Part shown: positions 47,260 to 60,627 of the stretch, piece by piece
How positions within the stretch are numbered: position 1 is the stretch's first letter
How the letters are laid out: every line of letters starts with the position of its first letter
From: Syncephalastrum monosporum B8922
Lineage: Eukaryota; Mucoromycota; Mucoromycetes; Mucorales; Syncephalastraceae
Assembly: GCA_000697355.1 (NCBI GenBank)
Contig: JNEN01001213.1
Location: forward strand, 44,618 to 108,617
DNA length: 64,000 nt
Direction: 5' to 3'
Position numbers and translations under genes: made by a program
Notes under the pieces: model-generated
What the model was told of the DNA's origin: nothing
Seen by the model: the letters and a program-made list of their open reading frames with translations, nothing else
Databases searched by the model: none

Positions 47260-49651
47260 ATGCCCATCCTCAACGCATTCACCCTGCAGAAAAAGTATCC
47301 TGTTCTGCAGGTCAACGATATCAACTCCCTCATCGACCAGTTCAGGTAAGAGCTTGGCACCCGAGGAGAAAAGGAAGAAGACGACGCGCCAGACCGTTTG
47401 GCTGAGTGCTATTTGGTCGTCGCGTGTGTCTTGCTGTCTTGTCTGGGTTCTGAAACTCACGCATTCCTTCCTCCATGCAGTGCTTGCGATCTCGATGGCG
47501 ATGGCTATCTCGACCAGCGCGAGATTCAGCAGGCGTGCAAGGACACAGGCGTCAGCGACAACTATGACGAGATTCGAGCCACGCTCAAGGACGTGAGCAC
47601 CTCGGCGACGAGCAAGATTGATGCGGAGGAGTTCATCGAGGTAAGAGACAGAGGAGGTTGGGCATGAACAGGGAATAAGGGAAAAGTGTCTGTGTGTCTG
47701 TGTGTGTGTGTGTGTGCATAGGCGTGGAAACTTAAAGTGGGGGGAATCTGCAGAGATGGGGACGCTGACACCACCCTTTTTTTATGTGGATCTATTTTTT
47801 TTTCTTTTAGCTGGCTGCTAAGCTCAAGGAAGGTCGCAATAAGGGCGCCTTTGACGTGCACCAGCACAAGATCCGTGTCACCGGCACAAACGCCAACACG
47901 ACGCATACCATCAACGAAGACGAGCGGACCGAATTCACTCGCCATATCAACAGCGTCATGGCAGGTGATTCGCACATCGGTCACCGCCTTCCTATTCCGA
48001 CCAACACAATGCAGCTCTTTGACGAATGCAGAGGTAACACACAGAGCACAATGGAAACCGTCATGGTCTTTTTCTTTCCTTTTTTCTTATCGAGTTCACC
48101 CTAGACGGTCTGATCCTCTGTAAGCTGATCAACGACGCTGTGCCCGATACGATCGATGAGCGTGTCTTGAACGCGGGCAAGAAAATCAACAATTTCCAAA
48201 TGGTGGAGAACAACAACATTGTGATCAACTCGGCCAAGGCCATCGGCTGCTCGGTGGTCAATATTGGCCCGCAAGACATCATTGAGGCCCGTGAGCATCT
48301 GATTCTTGGCCTCATCTGGCAGATCATCAAACGCGGTTTGCTCTCCAAGATTGATATCAAGCTTCACCCCGAACTGTACCGCCTGCTCGAGGAGGATGAG
48401 ACCCTCGACGAGTTCTTGAAGCTGCCTCCGGACCAGATTCTGCTTCGCTGGTTCAACTATCACCTCAAGGCGGCTAATTGGGATCGCAGGTAAAGTGATA
48501 GATGGAAGTGTGTATGTGTGTTTCTCAGGGGGATCCTCACTGACCTTTTTACAACCTATAGAGTCAAGAACTTCAGCAAGGACGTGGCCGACGGTGAAAA
48601 CTACACGATCCTGCTCAACCAGCTCAAGCCCGAGTCGTGCTCGCGTGCGCCGCTCCAGGAGCGCGACCTGCTGCGCCGTGCTGAGATGGTGCTCGACAAT
48701 GCTGAGGCGATCGGCTGCCGCAAGTACTTGACCCCGACGGCCCTTGTGGCGGGGAACCCCAAGCTGAACCTGGCCTTTGTTGCGCACCTGTTCAACACCC
48801 ACCCTGGTCTTGACCCCTTGACTGAAGAAGAGGCCCCCGAGATTGAGCCGTTCGATGCCGAAGGCGAGCGTGAAGCAAGAAGTAAGTTTCGTTTTTTTCT
48901 TTTGGTTTCTTGTTTCTTTGAAAATACCAGAGAAGAGGACGGGCACTCACACACGTCTTCTCTTGTAGTGTTCACGCTCTGGCTCAACAGTCTCAACGTG
49001 GACCCAGGTGTGTACAACCTGTTTGAGGATCTCAAGGATGGTTTGATCCTGCTGCAAGCTTTTGACAAGGTCGTGCCCGGCATCGTGAACTGGCGGATGG
49101 TGAGCCGCAAGCAGCCTTTGTCGCGGTTCAAGATGATTGAGAATACAAACTATGCGGTGATGCTCGGCCAGGAGCGACGGTTCTCGCTTGTCGGCATCCA
49201 GGGTGCGGACATTGTGGATGAGAACAAGACGCTGACACTGGGCCTGGTGTGGCAGCTGATGCGGGAAAATATTATCCACACGCTGCAGTCGCTGACCAAG
49301 GCCGGTCGCGCGATTACGGACCGAGACATGGTGGCGTGGGCGAACGAGACAGTCAAGCGCGGCGGCAAGCAGAGCAAGATGAACTCCTTCAAGGACCCAT
49401 CGCTGAGCACAGGTGTCTTCTTTTTGGATGTTCTGAATGGCCTGAAGCCGGGCTATGTCGACTACTCGCTCGTGACGCCCGGTCGCACCGAGGAGGACTC
49501 GTTCAACAATGCGAAGCTGGCCATCTCGATTGCACGTAAACTGGGTGCCACCATCTTCTTGGTGCCGGAGGATATCGTCGAGGTGCGCGCCAAGATGAAC
49601 TTGACTTTCATCGGTAGCTTGATGGTGGTTGACCAGCAAGCCAAGAACTAA
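47260..49651 (+). CDS. SAC6: fimbrin/plastin, actin-bundling protein
   Basis: Fimbrin cross-links actin filaments in cortical patches and rings. Six exons, 47260-47345, 47481-47640, 47811-48033, 48105-48489, 48562-48881 and 48969-49651, join in frame to 618 residues, close to fungal fimbrins. The N-terminus has one good EF-hand (SACDLDGDGYLDQREI). The second EF-hand, after it (DVSTSATSKIDAEEFIE), lacks the standard Ca ligands. Four calponin-homology domains in two actin-binding blocks follow: DGLILCKLINDAVPDTIDER, NNFQMVENNNIVINSAKAIG, ADGENYTILLNQLKPES..., KDGLILLQAFDKVVPGIVNW, and FNNAKLAISIARKLGATIFL. It ends SLMVVDQQAKN. An AATAAA lies at 49778-49783, about 130 bp past the stop. Confidence 0.95.
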
Positions 49652-49994
49652 CCACCACGCCCTATCCCATCCTACATATATACACATATTCACGCTGACG
49701 TGCGTATCTGTGCCATCTATTCTTCTTTCTTTTTCTCTATTTCTTCTCTCATGTGTACTTACCATCTCTCGATTATGAATAAATGCAACCACACCATGCC
49801 CCCCTCCATCGAATTGCCTGTCGTGTATCTATGTGTGCCGTGTCTATCTACCTATCATATCACGCACTGTTTCGGACATTCATCGGCTGGCAGCGCGCGC
49901 GCGCGCTCAGCTATGCAAATGATTGTTTTTTTTGACATGATGGCTGACTCCGCCCCGCCCTTGTCCACTGTGTTTTCTTTTCATACAACATACA
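49652..49994. other. fimbrin 3' region and COQ5 promoter
   Basis: 343 bp between two plus-strand genes. Contains the fimbrin polyadenylation-type AATAAA (49778-49783) and a GCGCGCGCGC run (49893-49902). No gene. Confidence 0.6.
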
Positions 49995-51127
<1,133 letters not shown>

Positions 51128-51271
51128 ACCTTTTGTTCTTTGTGTTTTTTTTTTACATTTTCTTTATGATTCATTTATACAAGACAATACAATACAAAAA
51201 AGAAGAAAGCGGCATCTCCTGTATCATCTATGGAAAAGACACACACGCGCGCTCCCTCCTTTTCTTTTCCT

Positions 51272-52714
51272 TTAGAATTGCACGATCTGCTTCCCGGCGG
51301 CGTAGCCTGAAATACCAGCGTCGACAGCATGCTTCATGGCCGCCTCGTTAAACTCGACCGGGGTCCAGCGCGGCTCGCCAAGCTGGTCACGCTGCATGAG
51401 CTGGAAGAGGTCCTCAAACATGGCATAGCGCTCCTGTTTCGAGTGCACGTCCGCCCAGCGAGACATCCAGAAGCCGTGGAATGTGATGTTTTTGAAGATG
51501 AGCATCGAGGCCGGGAGCGACAGCGGCGCACGGGCCATGGCGCCATACGTGACATAGTGTCCATTGTGACTGAAGATAGATATGAATGGGTGGCAAGTAT
51601 GAGTGGATAGGTAACACACTGCAAGCAACCATGGCAATTTGCTGTTGCCACGCAGCTTACCCGAGATAGCGGGCCATTTCGGTAGCGCTCTTGCCGCCCA
51701 CACAGTTGAGGCCGAGCAGCGGCGGCTTGCCTGCGAACCAGTCCTTCATCTGAGAGCGCATCGTATGCGAGCCGAGTTCCTCGTCGGTGACGACGTGCGT
51801 CGCGCCCAGCTGAGTGAGCTCCTCCTTGAGTTTGTCCAGGTCGGGTCTAGTGTGTTCTGTGAGCCCATGATGGAAAAAAAAGCGATAAAAAACGATAAAA
51901 TACAATGCACACAGCATGTATCTGTTTCATCATGTCTACCTGTTGCGGACCACGTTAATGGATTTCAAGCCCCAAGCTTTGGCGATCTGGATGACAGCTT
52001 GTCCCACGGCACTGTTGGCACCATTCTGGATGATGTAATTTCCTATAACCGTGTCAAAAAAAAAAAAAAAGACAGAGTTGGCAAAGGACATAACACATCG
52101 CGTTCTCTGTTACCTTGCTCAGGCTTGACAAAGTCTTTGAGCATGCGATAGGCCGTGCACGGATTGACCGTGAGCGTGGCCTGCTGGATCACCGAGACCT
52201 TGTCGTTTCTGGGCAGGAGCTGAAAGTCTTGGGCAGGGCCGGCCGCGTGGGACCGCCACGTTCCGTAGCCGGTCTTGGCCATCACGACCCTGTCCCCCAC
52301 CTTTAAATCCTGGACGGCATCGCCTGTGGCAATCACCTCAGCAACGCCTTCGTTGCCACCGACCGCCGCCTTGACCGGGCCCAGGTCCTCGAAGGCCGGC
52401 TTGATGGGGTACGCTCCCTGCACCTGGTTCACGTCGGCTGGATTGATAGGCGAGGCCAAGAATCGGACATGCACCGTGTCCGACTGCAGCTTGGGCAGAG
52501 GAAACTCGACCATTCTACATGGATAATGAGGCGAGAGTCATTAACAATGAAGGAAAGGCAGGGTGGAGTGGAGAACGTGCTTCAAGACTTCAGAGGGCTT
52601 GCCGTATTCGGAGTAGACCATCGCCTTGACCGTCGTGTCAGACGAGTACATTCGGACGCACGTACGCACATGGGACGCACGAAGCTGGGTCAACGTACGA
52701 CTGAGCACTGTCAT
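51272..52714 (-). CDS. ETR1: mitochondrial 2-enoyl thioester reductase (Etr1/MECR)
   Basis: Etr1 carries out the last NADPH-dependent reduction of mitochondrial fatty acid synthesis, needed for lipoate and respiratory function. The start at 52714 gives [20 protein letters not shown], a mitochondrial presequence. [17 protein letters not shown] begins the domain. [20 protein letters not shown] includes the catalytic Tyr in the family pattern. The remaining exons read [40 protein letters not shown] (cofactor loop GANSAVG), [20 protein letters not shown], and end [12 protein letters not shown], stop 51272-51274. About six exons, 370 residues or so. The stop lies 144 bp from the convergent COQ5 stop. 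Confidence 0.94.
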
Positions 52715-53548
52715 ACTCGTATAGTAGCAAGAAAAAAAAATAAGAAGAGAAAGAAGTGTAAACAGGTGTGTCGGTGCTCTTTCTGTAGTGCTAGTAGGAA
52801 AAGCAACACGAAAATGCAAACAGTCGTGTTAAAAAATTAAAAACTATAATATATTTTCTGCGGCAATGCAGTGTATGGTATACTTTACTGTACGTACTGT
52901 ACCGTAGCTCATTTTACTGTGTACCATACACCTGTGTACAGTATTCCATGGGCACACAAGAAAAACTGAATCAGAAGTGTGACGTGTACGAGCGCATTGT
53001 GCATATCTTGTCAGACTTGCATCATGTGTTTTCAACCTTTTTAAACCTGCTCACGTGTCGCATTTCAAAAATCCTTGCCTCTCTTTTTTTTTTTTTCATG
53101 CAAAAGAAACGCGAGGCGAATTAAACTACTATGCATTACACGAACACTACTCTCTAATACACTACACTACACTACATTACACTACACGAAGGCGGAGGGG
53201 TGCACACACGATCGTCTGTCATATTGACTCGTATGTGTAAATCTTCTGTTGAGTCCACATCTGGCAAGGTTATTTTGTGTACGCGTGACCTGTCAATCGA
53301 AAAAAGTTCCTGTTGCCTGGGTCTTTGATCTATATAAAAAGCACGACAGTCACACTTGCCACCCTCCGAATCCCAATATTTATAAAACGCGGGACAATTG
53401 TGCAATAAGAACAAAAGTATGTATTGGATTAAGGAGATATCAATGGGGAGATGCATGCATGTCAAAAGCAAAAGAAAAAAAAAAAAAGGGAAAAAAATGG
53501 TTGAGCTTGGGCCCCAGGGGAGGAAATGTGTGCAGATGATAAAGACGA
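52715..53548. other. ETR1 upstream, intergenic
   Basis: 834 bp between ETR1 (start 52714, minus) and the Reg1-like gene (stop 53549, minus). Holds a CACTA-type pentamer tract (53160-53188) and a ACTGTACCGTA-type TAC/GTA-rich stretch (52880-52945). Nothing gene-like; the ORF at 53172-53591 (minus) has no motif. Confidence 0.5.
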
Positions 53549-55203
53549 TTAAGATGAAGATGATTTCGACCAGAGGTAGGTAGAGGCCCACTGGGCAAAG
53601 TTGCCCAGGACAGTTGTGTTGGAGGAGGATGAGGCAGAGGAGGGCGGGGACGGCGTTGAGGAAGAAGAAGGCGCAGCAGCATGCGACGTAGGGGTGGAGG
53701 ATGAAGCAACAGCAGCGGCAGCGGCCGCGGCGGCGGAAGCGAAAGCAGGTGAGGATGAGTATGATGAAGATGATGAAGATGATGCATATGGAAGTCGAGC
53801 GGAAGCAGACTCGCTTTTGTTTGCTTGCGAATAACTGTCGGTCACGCCTTGATACGAAGCCGGACGGGCCATCGCAGGCTCGGCTGCCTCGTGGCTGGAC
53901 TGGCTGACAGGGACAGATTTGCCAGGGTGGTGGTGGATCGGGCGTGCGGAGGGTGCGGGCAGCGGCGGTGATGTGGGAGGGGAAGGAATGGCATCGGGAA
54001 TAATAGAGTCATCACTCGGTTCGTGCAGACCCCAATCCTCGTCGTCGTCGTCATCATCATCATTGGCATCGTCCTCGTCTGAACGGCTAGGGTATGTACC
54101 CGGGTGGGCATACGCACTGCTCGAATGGACATTGTAGACGCAGGGTTGGCCCACCCATTGAATCGCTTCTTGACTGTGATGCGCTTCCTCCTCTTCCTCA
54201 TCCTCGTCGTCGTCATCATCATCATCATCATCCTCGTCCTGGTGAATGATATCATGGTGCCAGCGCACGCCCGCATGACCGCTGGGACCTGCCTCGGTCG
54301 ATGAGAAGGAGGAAGCAACCGAGGTTTCGTCGTCGTGCTCGGAAATGGACCCGGTCTTGAGGCGCGCCGGCGCAATCTTGCGGATGCCGACCAGGTCCTC
54401 TTCTTCGGCTGGATGCACGTGGCGCTCGTCGGCGAGGGCGACGCATTGCTCGACGTGCTGGTTGAAGCGCAGCTTGGGCTGGCGGTGGGTGGCTACGACC
54501 GAGGGCGAGAATGCCTTGCTTTGCTTGTTGGCCTCGGCAAGGGACACTTCGGGTTCTGCCAAGAGGTGTGTTTGCAGCTCGGAGACAGACCGCTTCAGTC
54601 GATCCGACTCGGTGACCCGTTTCAGCGCTGACTTGAGCGGTGGTGGTGAAGAAGAAGAAGAAGAGGACGAAGCAGAGGAGGACGAGGATGAGGAAGTTTG
54701 CTGTTGATGCTTAGCCGGATGCAGCTTCTGAAGAGGCGAGAGCGTCATCAGACCCAGTGTTTCCTCGGTGGAAGACACCTTGGGCTTCGCGAATCGATCC
54801 TCTTCTTCGATATTCTTGATCACGGTGTGCAAAGGTCCATACAGCCATGTCACATCGCTGTCTTTAAGCCTGTGGCCAATGTATGAATAAATGAATCAAT
54901 GTGAGTCAAAATAATCATTATAGAAATGAAAAAAGAGAAAAGGATGATAATAATGATAACGCCTTACCAGTTGAGGGTTTCTGGGCTGACCGTCTTGAGG
55001 TTGTTCTTGTGCTTTGCCCACGTCCGCCACGAGGCATTCTCCAGGCGCAGACCATTGACAACGGCTGTTTTTTGTTTCGTGACAACTCGCCACGAAGCAG
55101 CTAAATCCATTTCATCGAAGCGGTAGGAGAGATAATCCACGCACATCTCTGGAGCACGCACATCCCGCCTTTTCGACTCAGAGTCGTCATGAGCTGTGTG
55201 CAT
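53549..55203 (-). CDS. Reg1-like protein phosphatase 1 regulatory subunit
   Basis: Reg1-type proteins recruit Glc7/PP1, in yeast to dampen Snf1 signalling and glucose-repressed genes. Two exons: 55203-54968 (MHTAHDDSESKRRDVRAPEM...) and 54869-53549. Exon 1 has the fungal GATA-AreA/DUF1752-type segment: VDYLSYRFDEMDLAASWRVV, then RLENASWRTWAKHKNNLKTV. Exon 2 begins LKDSDVTWLYGPLHTVIKNI. The PP1-binding RVxF-like element is in PKLRFNQHVEQCVALADE. The rest is low complexity: Ser runs, an acidic D/E run, Pro/His patches and an Ala run. Those tracts vary easily in length. It ends STYLWSKSSSS, stop 53549-53551. About 518 residues. A REG1 homologue is my best call, but fungal members with the same module have other targets, so no symbol is given. 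Confidence 0.85.
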
Positions 55204-55922
55204 ATTTCAAAAGGACAACAGTAAACAACTGCAAGCAGAGAAAGAAAGAAAGAAAAGTAAGCGAGAGGACAGGTGTGTGTAAGTGTAAGTGTAAGTGTAA
55301 GTGTGAGTAAGTCTGCTCTCGGAGCCTACGATGAAATGTCTTTTTTTTTTTTTCTTTAATTTTCCCGGTTCGACGTCCGCCCATCGTTTATTCCCTATAC
55401 TATGTGTCCATGTCATGGATATATGGTTATTCGCCATATCACAAGGAAACTTTTCATGTCTTCTGACAAGTGCTTCCATTATATTTCAGTAGAAGGAGCC
55501 CCGCTATAAGATGTGTGTCAATCGCAATAGGTATGAATGACAGATGATAAAACTCACACAGAGACTAATAGAACGCCGCCACATTCCGATTACTTCCGTT
55601 TGAAGAATCCAGCCAGTCTCCAGGGGCGAGCGAAGCACTTCCGCTCTCTCTTGGCTTGGATAGCATTGCGCTGTGTGGATCCAAGACGAGCCGCAGCATC
55701 CCCTGAAAAACACTGTTTGTGCAGTTTTGAGTTGACTTTTTGTATACGTAGAGCGTCTTACCCAGATGGGCGAGGTTACTGCGCAATAAAAAAAGCAATC
55801 TTTTTTTTTCATGCGTTTAAACGCAGTGACTGCTGAAGCCGGCCTAAGCAATCAGGCACCGAGATTTTTTTTTTTTTTTTTGCATATTAGACTAGATCCA
55901 GTACGATCCACCTGATCTCAGC
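55204..55922. other. divergent intergenic region, Reg1-like / SYO1
   Basis: 719 bp between two divergent starts. Contains the GTAAGT hexamer repeat (55274-55312) in what would be the Reg1-like 5' UTR, poly(T) at 55340-55355 and 55861-55880, and short motif-free ORFs. No RNA gene. Confidence 0.55.
55274..55312. repeat. GTAAGT hexamer microsatellite
   Basis: About five to six GTAAGT/GTGTAA units. On the minus strand, the transcribed strand of the Reg1-like gene, this reads ACTTAC/ACACTT. It lies about 70-110 bp upstream of that start codon. Confidence 0.85.
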
Positions 55923-58491
55923 ATGGGCAAGCAACAGATCCGCAGACGCAACAAGAAGACAGCACGCATCAATCCTCTGAGCAATCGCGCTGCAGCGGGC
56001 GCCAATGACCAGCTGAAGGACACCCTCCACAGTGAAGAGGCCGTGATCCCTGTTATTCAAAAGGTAGACCAAAGAATGACACGACAGTACAGAAGGACCG
56101 TTGGATTAACCTCCCATGGCAGTTGTCCTCGCCCGATCCTTCTGAACGTGCCTGGGCAGCCGCGTGCATCTCCAATCTGATTGTATCCGGACCGAGCGTA
56201 CGCAAACTGCTGTACTCCAAGGGCATCGTGCCGCTGCTTTTAGAACGATTGACCGATAACCAGCGTGAAGTCCTCGAGGAATCGCTCGGTGTGCTGCGAA
56301 ATTTGGTGGCGGTGGACCCGTCGGTGGCGAGTGACTACTACAGCCGTGATATCCTCACCCCCTTGAGCCACTTGATACCACGCGTAAGTCCAAGGCGTGC
56401 TCGTCGTTATCTTTTTTTTTTTTTTTTGACTTGCGTTTTCTTTTTTTAGGCATCAGAAACGATCGACAGCATTCTTCAAAAGCGACCTGTGGCAGACCAG
56501 GACGAGGAGGCACGGCGTCGGACGGTCTGGGACTTTGCGGAAAACTTGATTTATCTCATCTGGAGCTTGAGCGAGGCGTCGGACAAGTACATCAAGGCTA
56601 TCAATCGGCTGAACATCGTGCCTTTCCTGATCTCCTTCCTCTCCTACGCCGACCAATGCCCGACTAAGCTCGTCGTTGCCGCTGGCCAGTGTCTGACCAC
56701 TCTGACGGACGACAACAAAGATATTTATATCGAATTTCAGAACCATCCCGAGTACGCCAAGATGCTCTACGGCATCCTCGACAAGTTCAAGGGCAATGAC
56801 CGCATTCTGGTCCAGGTGCTTGCCTGCTGTAAGTCACGATGAACTTTACTCGGTGAGATGATACTGATATACATATATATAACTATCCTGCTAGCTATTT
56901 TGATGAATGTGCGCGAGGCACTCGAGGTTACCGAATCGTGGGAGGACGATGCCCAGAACCAGCTGAACCAGCGCATTCTGCCCATCCTTGTCGCCTCACT
57001 CGATTACAACATCCATACCGAGGCAGAAAAGATTATTGCTGCACTCCAGTCTGGCGTAAGTGACCATGGAGGATTGCTTTGGGGTTTGGCTGCTAAACTG
57101 AAAAGGATAGAATGTGAACAAGGACGCGGATTCGATGGAGATTGCGCCTACCCCCAAGCAAGCTTTGACAAGCGAAGAAGTAAGTCGTCCTTGAACGAAG
57201 GGAGAGCAGCCATGTGTACGCGTGTGTTATTCACAAGCCGAGCATAGGAATACATTGAGGATGCTGAGCGACACCTGTCAACCCTGCAGCTCTCACTCGA
57301 GCTGTTATCGACCATGTGCATCGTGGAAGACGGTGAAGGTAAGAAAGAAGTCTAAAAAGGAGGAAGGGTCATGGACATCTTCCAGTGCGTCATACTCACT
57401 TACATATACATCCTCTTTGTATTCCTCTCCATCCGATTAGATGATGGTTGGGAGAGTGCCGACGAAGACATGGTGGACGAGGAAGGAGACGAAGAAGGCA
57501 AGGAAGTGACGGACGAAAACGTGGACGCATACATGGCCCATGCCCGCGAAGCCAGCAAGGCTGAGGCGCTGAGCGATACGGGCTACCCGGCCATCCACAC
57601 GTTTGTAAACCAAGTCTTCCCGCACTTGATCCGCCTCGCCACCCCGACCTCGCTGAGCTTCAAGCAAGAGGACAAGGACAAGGCGACCGTGACCCAAGCG
57701 ATGGAGACCTTACATCTGCGCGCATTGGAGTGTCTCAACAACTTTTTGCTTACCATGAACGAAGTGTCGGACAAGGCCTGGTTCCGCGAGCACACGCAAG
57801 AGGCGTTCCAAACCTGGCGATGGCTCTTTGAAACAGCCAATGGCATTGGCAGTGCCCCCAAGGGCGACACACTCAACGAAGTTATTGAGACGATCGTGGG
57901 CTGTCTGTGGTCGCTCGGCCGTGGTCTGGGACAGGAAACGGTAAGTAACGCAGTTCTATTCTTCTTTGTTTGGGGCAGGTGACTCAAGGGAGTGTGTATA
58001 GCCGATCGCGATGGCGGACGTGACGACCTTATGCGGTGCGTTCCAGGCAACGTCTTCCGAGGCACTGCAGGTCAAGATCATCGGCTGCCTGGGTCCTATT
58101 GCAGCGCGACAGGGTCACATTGAGATGAATAAGGTACGTCACACTCTTAACAGTGAAGAGTGGAAAAAGGGGCAGACGGACTCTGACGCGAGTACAGGAG
58201 CTGGGCAGTTTGTTTTTGCAAGTAGTGCAGGAGACAAAGCAGGTGGCGGTAATGGTCGAGGCGCTCAACTGCTTGTACGACGTGTACAGCGACTGTGCAT
58301 TTGATTACGACGCTCCCGTGTTTGTACAAGGCCAATTTCTGGATCAGTTGCGACAGGCACTGCCGAGCGTGCGTGCACGGGTCAAGACGGTTGATCGACG
58401 GAAAAACTTTGACCTGCGCTCGCGCGGTGACGAGGCTGTGGCGAATCTGGTCGCGTTCATCAAGTACAAGAAGGAGGAGCAGCGACATTAG
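55923..58491 (+). CDS. SYO1: Syo1/symportin, ribosomal-protein import adaptor (HEAT/ARM repeats)
   Basis: Syo1 brings uL18/uL5 (RPL5/RPL11) together with karyopherin into the nucleus for 5S RNP assembly. N-terminus MGKQQIRRRNKKTARINPLS is the basic signal expected at its start. Repeats follow: AWAAACISNLIVSGPSVRKL, LEESLGVLRNLVAVDPSVAS, FAENLIYLIWSLSEASDKYI, ILMNVREALEVTESWEDDAQ. An acidic loop (WESADEDMVDEEGDEEGKEV) with FVNQVFPHLIRLATPTSLSF and LHLRALECLNNFLLTMNEVS lies in the middle. The C-terminal helices include VEALNCLYDVYSDCAFDYDA. It ends FDLRSRGDEAVANLVAFIKY..., stop 58489-58491. About 10 exons. The acidic loop between ARM and HEAT parts is a Syo1 hallmark; identity is likely but not proved. 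Confidence 0.88.
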
Positions 58492-58917
58492 AGTGTATAA
58501 TTATTATTTCATATGGGGAAAGAGGAAAGAAAAAAAGAAAAAAAGAAGAAAGTATTTCGCATCATCATCCATTATCATTATCATCACACTATTATACTTT
58601 TTGGTTAGCAAGGTGGCGGGTGAAATTTAGGATTGCATGAGAAGAAGAGAGGGGAGGCGAGTGCAAGGGAAGCAGCGGTTATGTAACAAAAGTGTGCGTG
58701 TCTGTGTGATATGTACTGTATATGTACTGTGTGTAGTAACTGCCGCAGGTGTCTACCTGATTTGGGCAGGTTGTCTCCCTTTCTCTCTCTTTCTTTCCTG
58801 GACACCTTGTATTACCATTGTTGACTCAATACGCCACCCTCTGAGCCGCCTATTATACATTATATCATATCATAACAAGAAAAGACAAAACAAGACGGAG
58901 GGATCTACTTGTCGAGT
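58492..58917. other. SYO1 3' region / gp78-like promoter
   Basis: 426 bp between tandem plus-strand genes. A-rich after 58515, with TGTACTGTATATGTACTGTG repeats near 58710-58735. No gene. Confidence 0.6.
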
Positions 58918-60588
58918 ATGGCTCTATTCCCTTCTTACTTGCTTGCGTCGCTTGTTTCGTTTGCGACCGCAGTCGTCGTCTCATTACGTTCATTTGGACC
59001 GGAATGGGCTCTCCGGGAGTGTCGTCCCTCCGAGCTCAGTCTGCGTCCCTCCGCACCCGTACCACCCCCTCAGCTCGACCCACATTGCTCCTTCCTAAAC
59101 GCATTCTTCACTCATGTCGAGTCTCAGCGTCTCTCGCTCCTCGTACGCTACAAAAACAAACGCTTGCCATCGATGCCTGTTGATTCCTTGTCTTGTAGAT
59201 CCACCTCAACATGGTCCTGTGCACATTTCTGCTTCTCGGCAAAGCCATTGTGCGTCTCGTCTTCCGTGAGCTGCTCCCCTCCGAGAGTCAGGTAATGCTT
59301 TGTTGCTGGGATTGTGCTTACAAGCGTGATCCGTACCATAGTCATATCATAGTATCATAGCATCATAGTGGTATCATGGCAATATCACTATTATGATCAT
59401 GACATGCAACTGGGACTCATGCATTTTCCTCTCTTTTCCAACACGAAGCACGTGTATGACCGCATGCTGAACTTTTTACTGTTCAAAATGATCTTCGTCG
59501 GTGCGGTGATGGACCCGGCCTGGATTCGCCTGTCTATCTGGATCGCCATTCTCGGTTTCCTCCGCATCTTCTCCCTCCTCAGCCGCGACAGGTTCGACCA
59601 TGTAAGGAAGTACCAGCAATGCGCACCTTCAGCTTCAGCTTCGTCTCCGTCTCATGCACTCATCCGGTATCTTTCTCCCTCTTTCCTTTCTTTAGCTCAC
59701 CACGATGCCCCACTTCCCGCTGTATCAATACAAAAAGATCACGCTGCTTCTCTGCAGCCTTCTTGCATGTGATATTTTATGGTATCTCGGTAGTTTCCGT
59801 CTGTTTCCATCAAGCATCACCTTTCTCACACTGGAGGTAGGCATGCATTTTTGATAGGGCCGAATGACATGGACTTAAACATCAATCTAGTTCTTACCTG
59901 TGGCGCTCGATACCCTGCAGGTCATGACGAAATATGGCGCCCAGCTGATCGATCAATGGCGCGAACAAGGCTTTGAAGGCAAGCGCATGATGAACTACTA
60001 TGCCGAGCTCGGGACCGACATGCTCGTGCTCGGCATCACTCTCCTGCAATACCTCCAGCTCATGGTAAGAATCCAGCCCTTTCTAAAGAGCAAACCTAAT
60101 ACTCCCGCGGTGGAGCATAGTGGATGCATGGCATCTCTTTTGGCTTGATCGATGTGGTCTTGATCCTGAACGTTCGCTCTGTCATGCGCAGTCTCTACAA
60201 AAAGGCGATTGTTCACCGAGACCGGTGGCGAGCCATGACGTACGTCAAGACCGAGTGAGTGATAACCCCTAATGCAGGCAACCGTCCATGCTGAAACTTT
60301 TTTAGGTATGTGGATGCGACAGCCGAAGAACTGTTGAAGCGAAACGATGACTGCGCGATCTGCCGAGAAAAGATGAAGTCGGCAAAGAAACTCTCGTGCG
60401 GGCATCTTTTTCATCTGTAAGAAACGATTCATATGACATGGCACGCGCTCACACATTACACATTACACATTACACATACCCTCTGTTACAGGCATTGCTT
60501 GCATTCGTGGATCCAACACCATGTATCCCAGCCAACGTGCCCCACCTGCCGGAGGCCCTTGTCAGACGACGCGAAATACCCATCATGA
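58918..60588 (+). CDS. gp78/AMFR-like ER membrane RING-finger ubiquitin ligase, no CUE domain
   Basis: An ER-associated degradation E3. Start ATG 58918: MALFPSYLLASLVSFATAVV begins the membrane part. Further transmembrane exons: HLNMVLCTFLLLGKAIVRLV, FLLFKMIFVGAVMDPAWIRL, ITLLLCSLLACDILWYLGSF, YYAELGTDMLVLGITLLQYL, GISFGLIDVVLILNVRSVMR. The link to the RING, YVDATAEELLKRNDD, matches gp78 better than Hrd1. The RING-H2 reads CAICREKMKSAKKLSCGHLFH (split by an intron at HL|HC) and LHCLHSWIQHHVSQPTCPTC. The frame then stops at 60586-60588, 13 codons after the last Cys pair. Human gp78 continues with CUE, G2BR and VIM regions; here they are absent. Its 3' end is 39 bp from TIM9's stop. Confidence 0.85.
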
Positions 60589-60627
60589 TTCCATAGCATT
60601 TATTGAAACATCTATCCGCCGTCTTAC

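Noticed and set aside
48101..48946. 281-codon minus-strand ORF opposite fimbrin
   Set aside because: Shadow of the fimbrin coding frame on the other strand; fimbrin motifs and exons are clear on the plus strand.
55360..55390. GGTTCGACGTCC as a possible tRNA B box
   Set aside because: Spacing around it lacks an A box and any tRNA cloverleaf; it lies in the 5' region of the Reg1-like gene.
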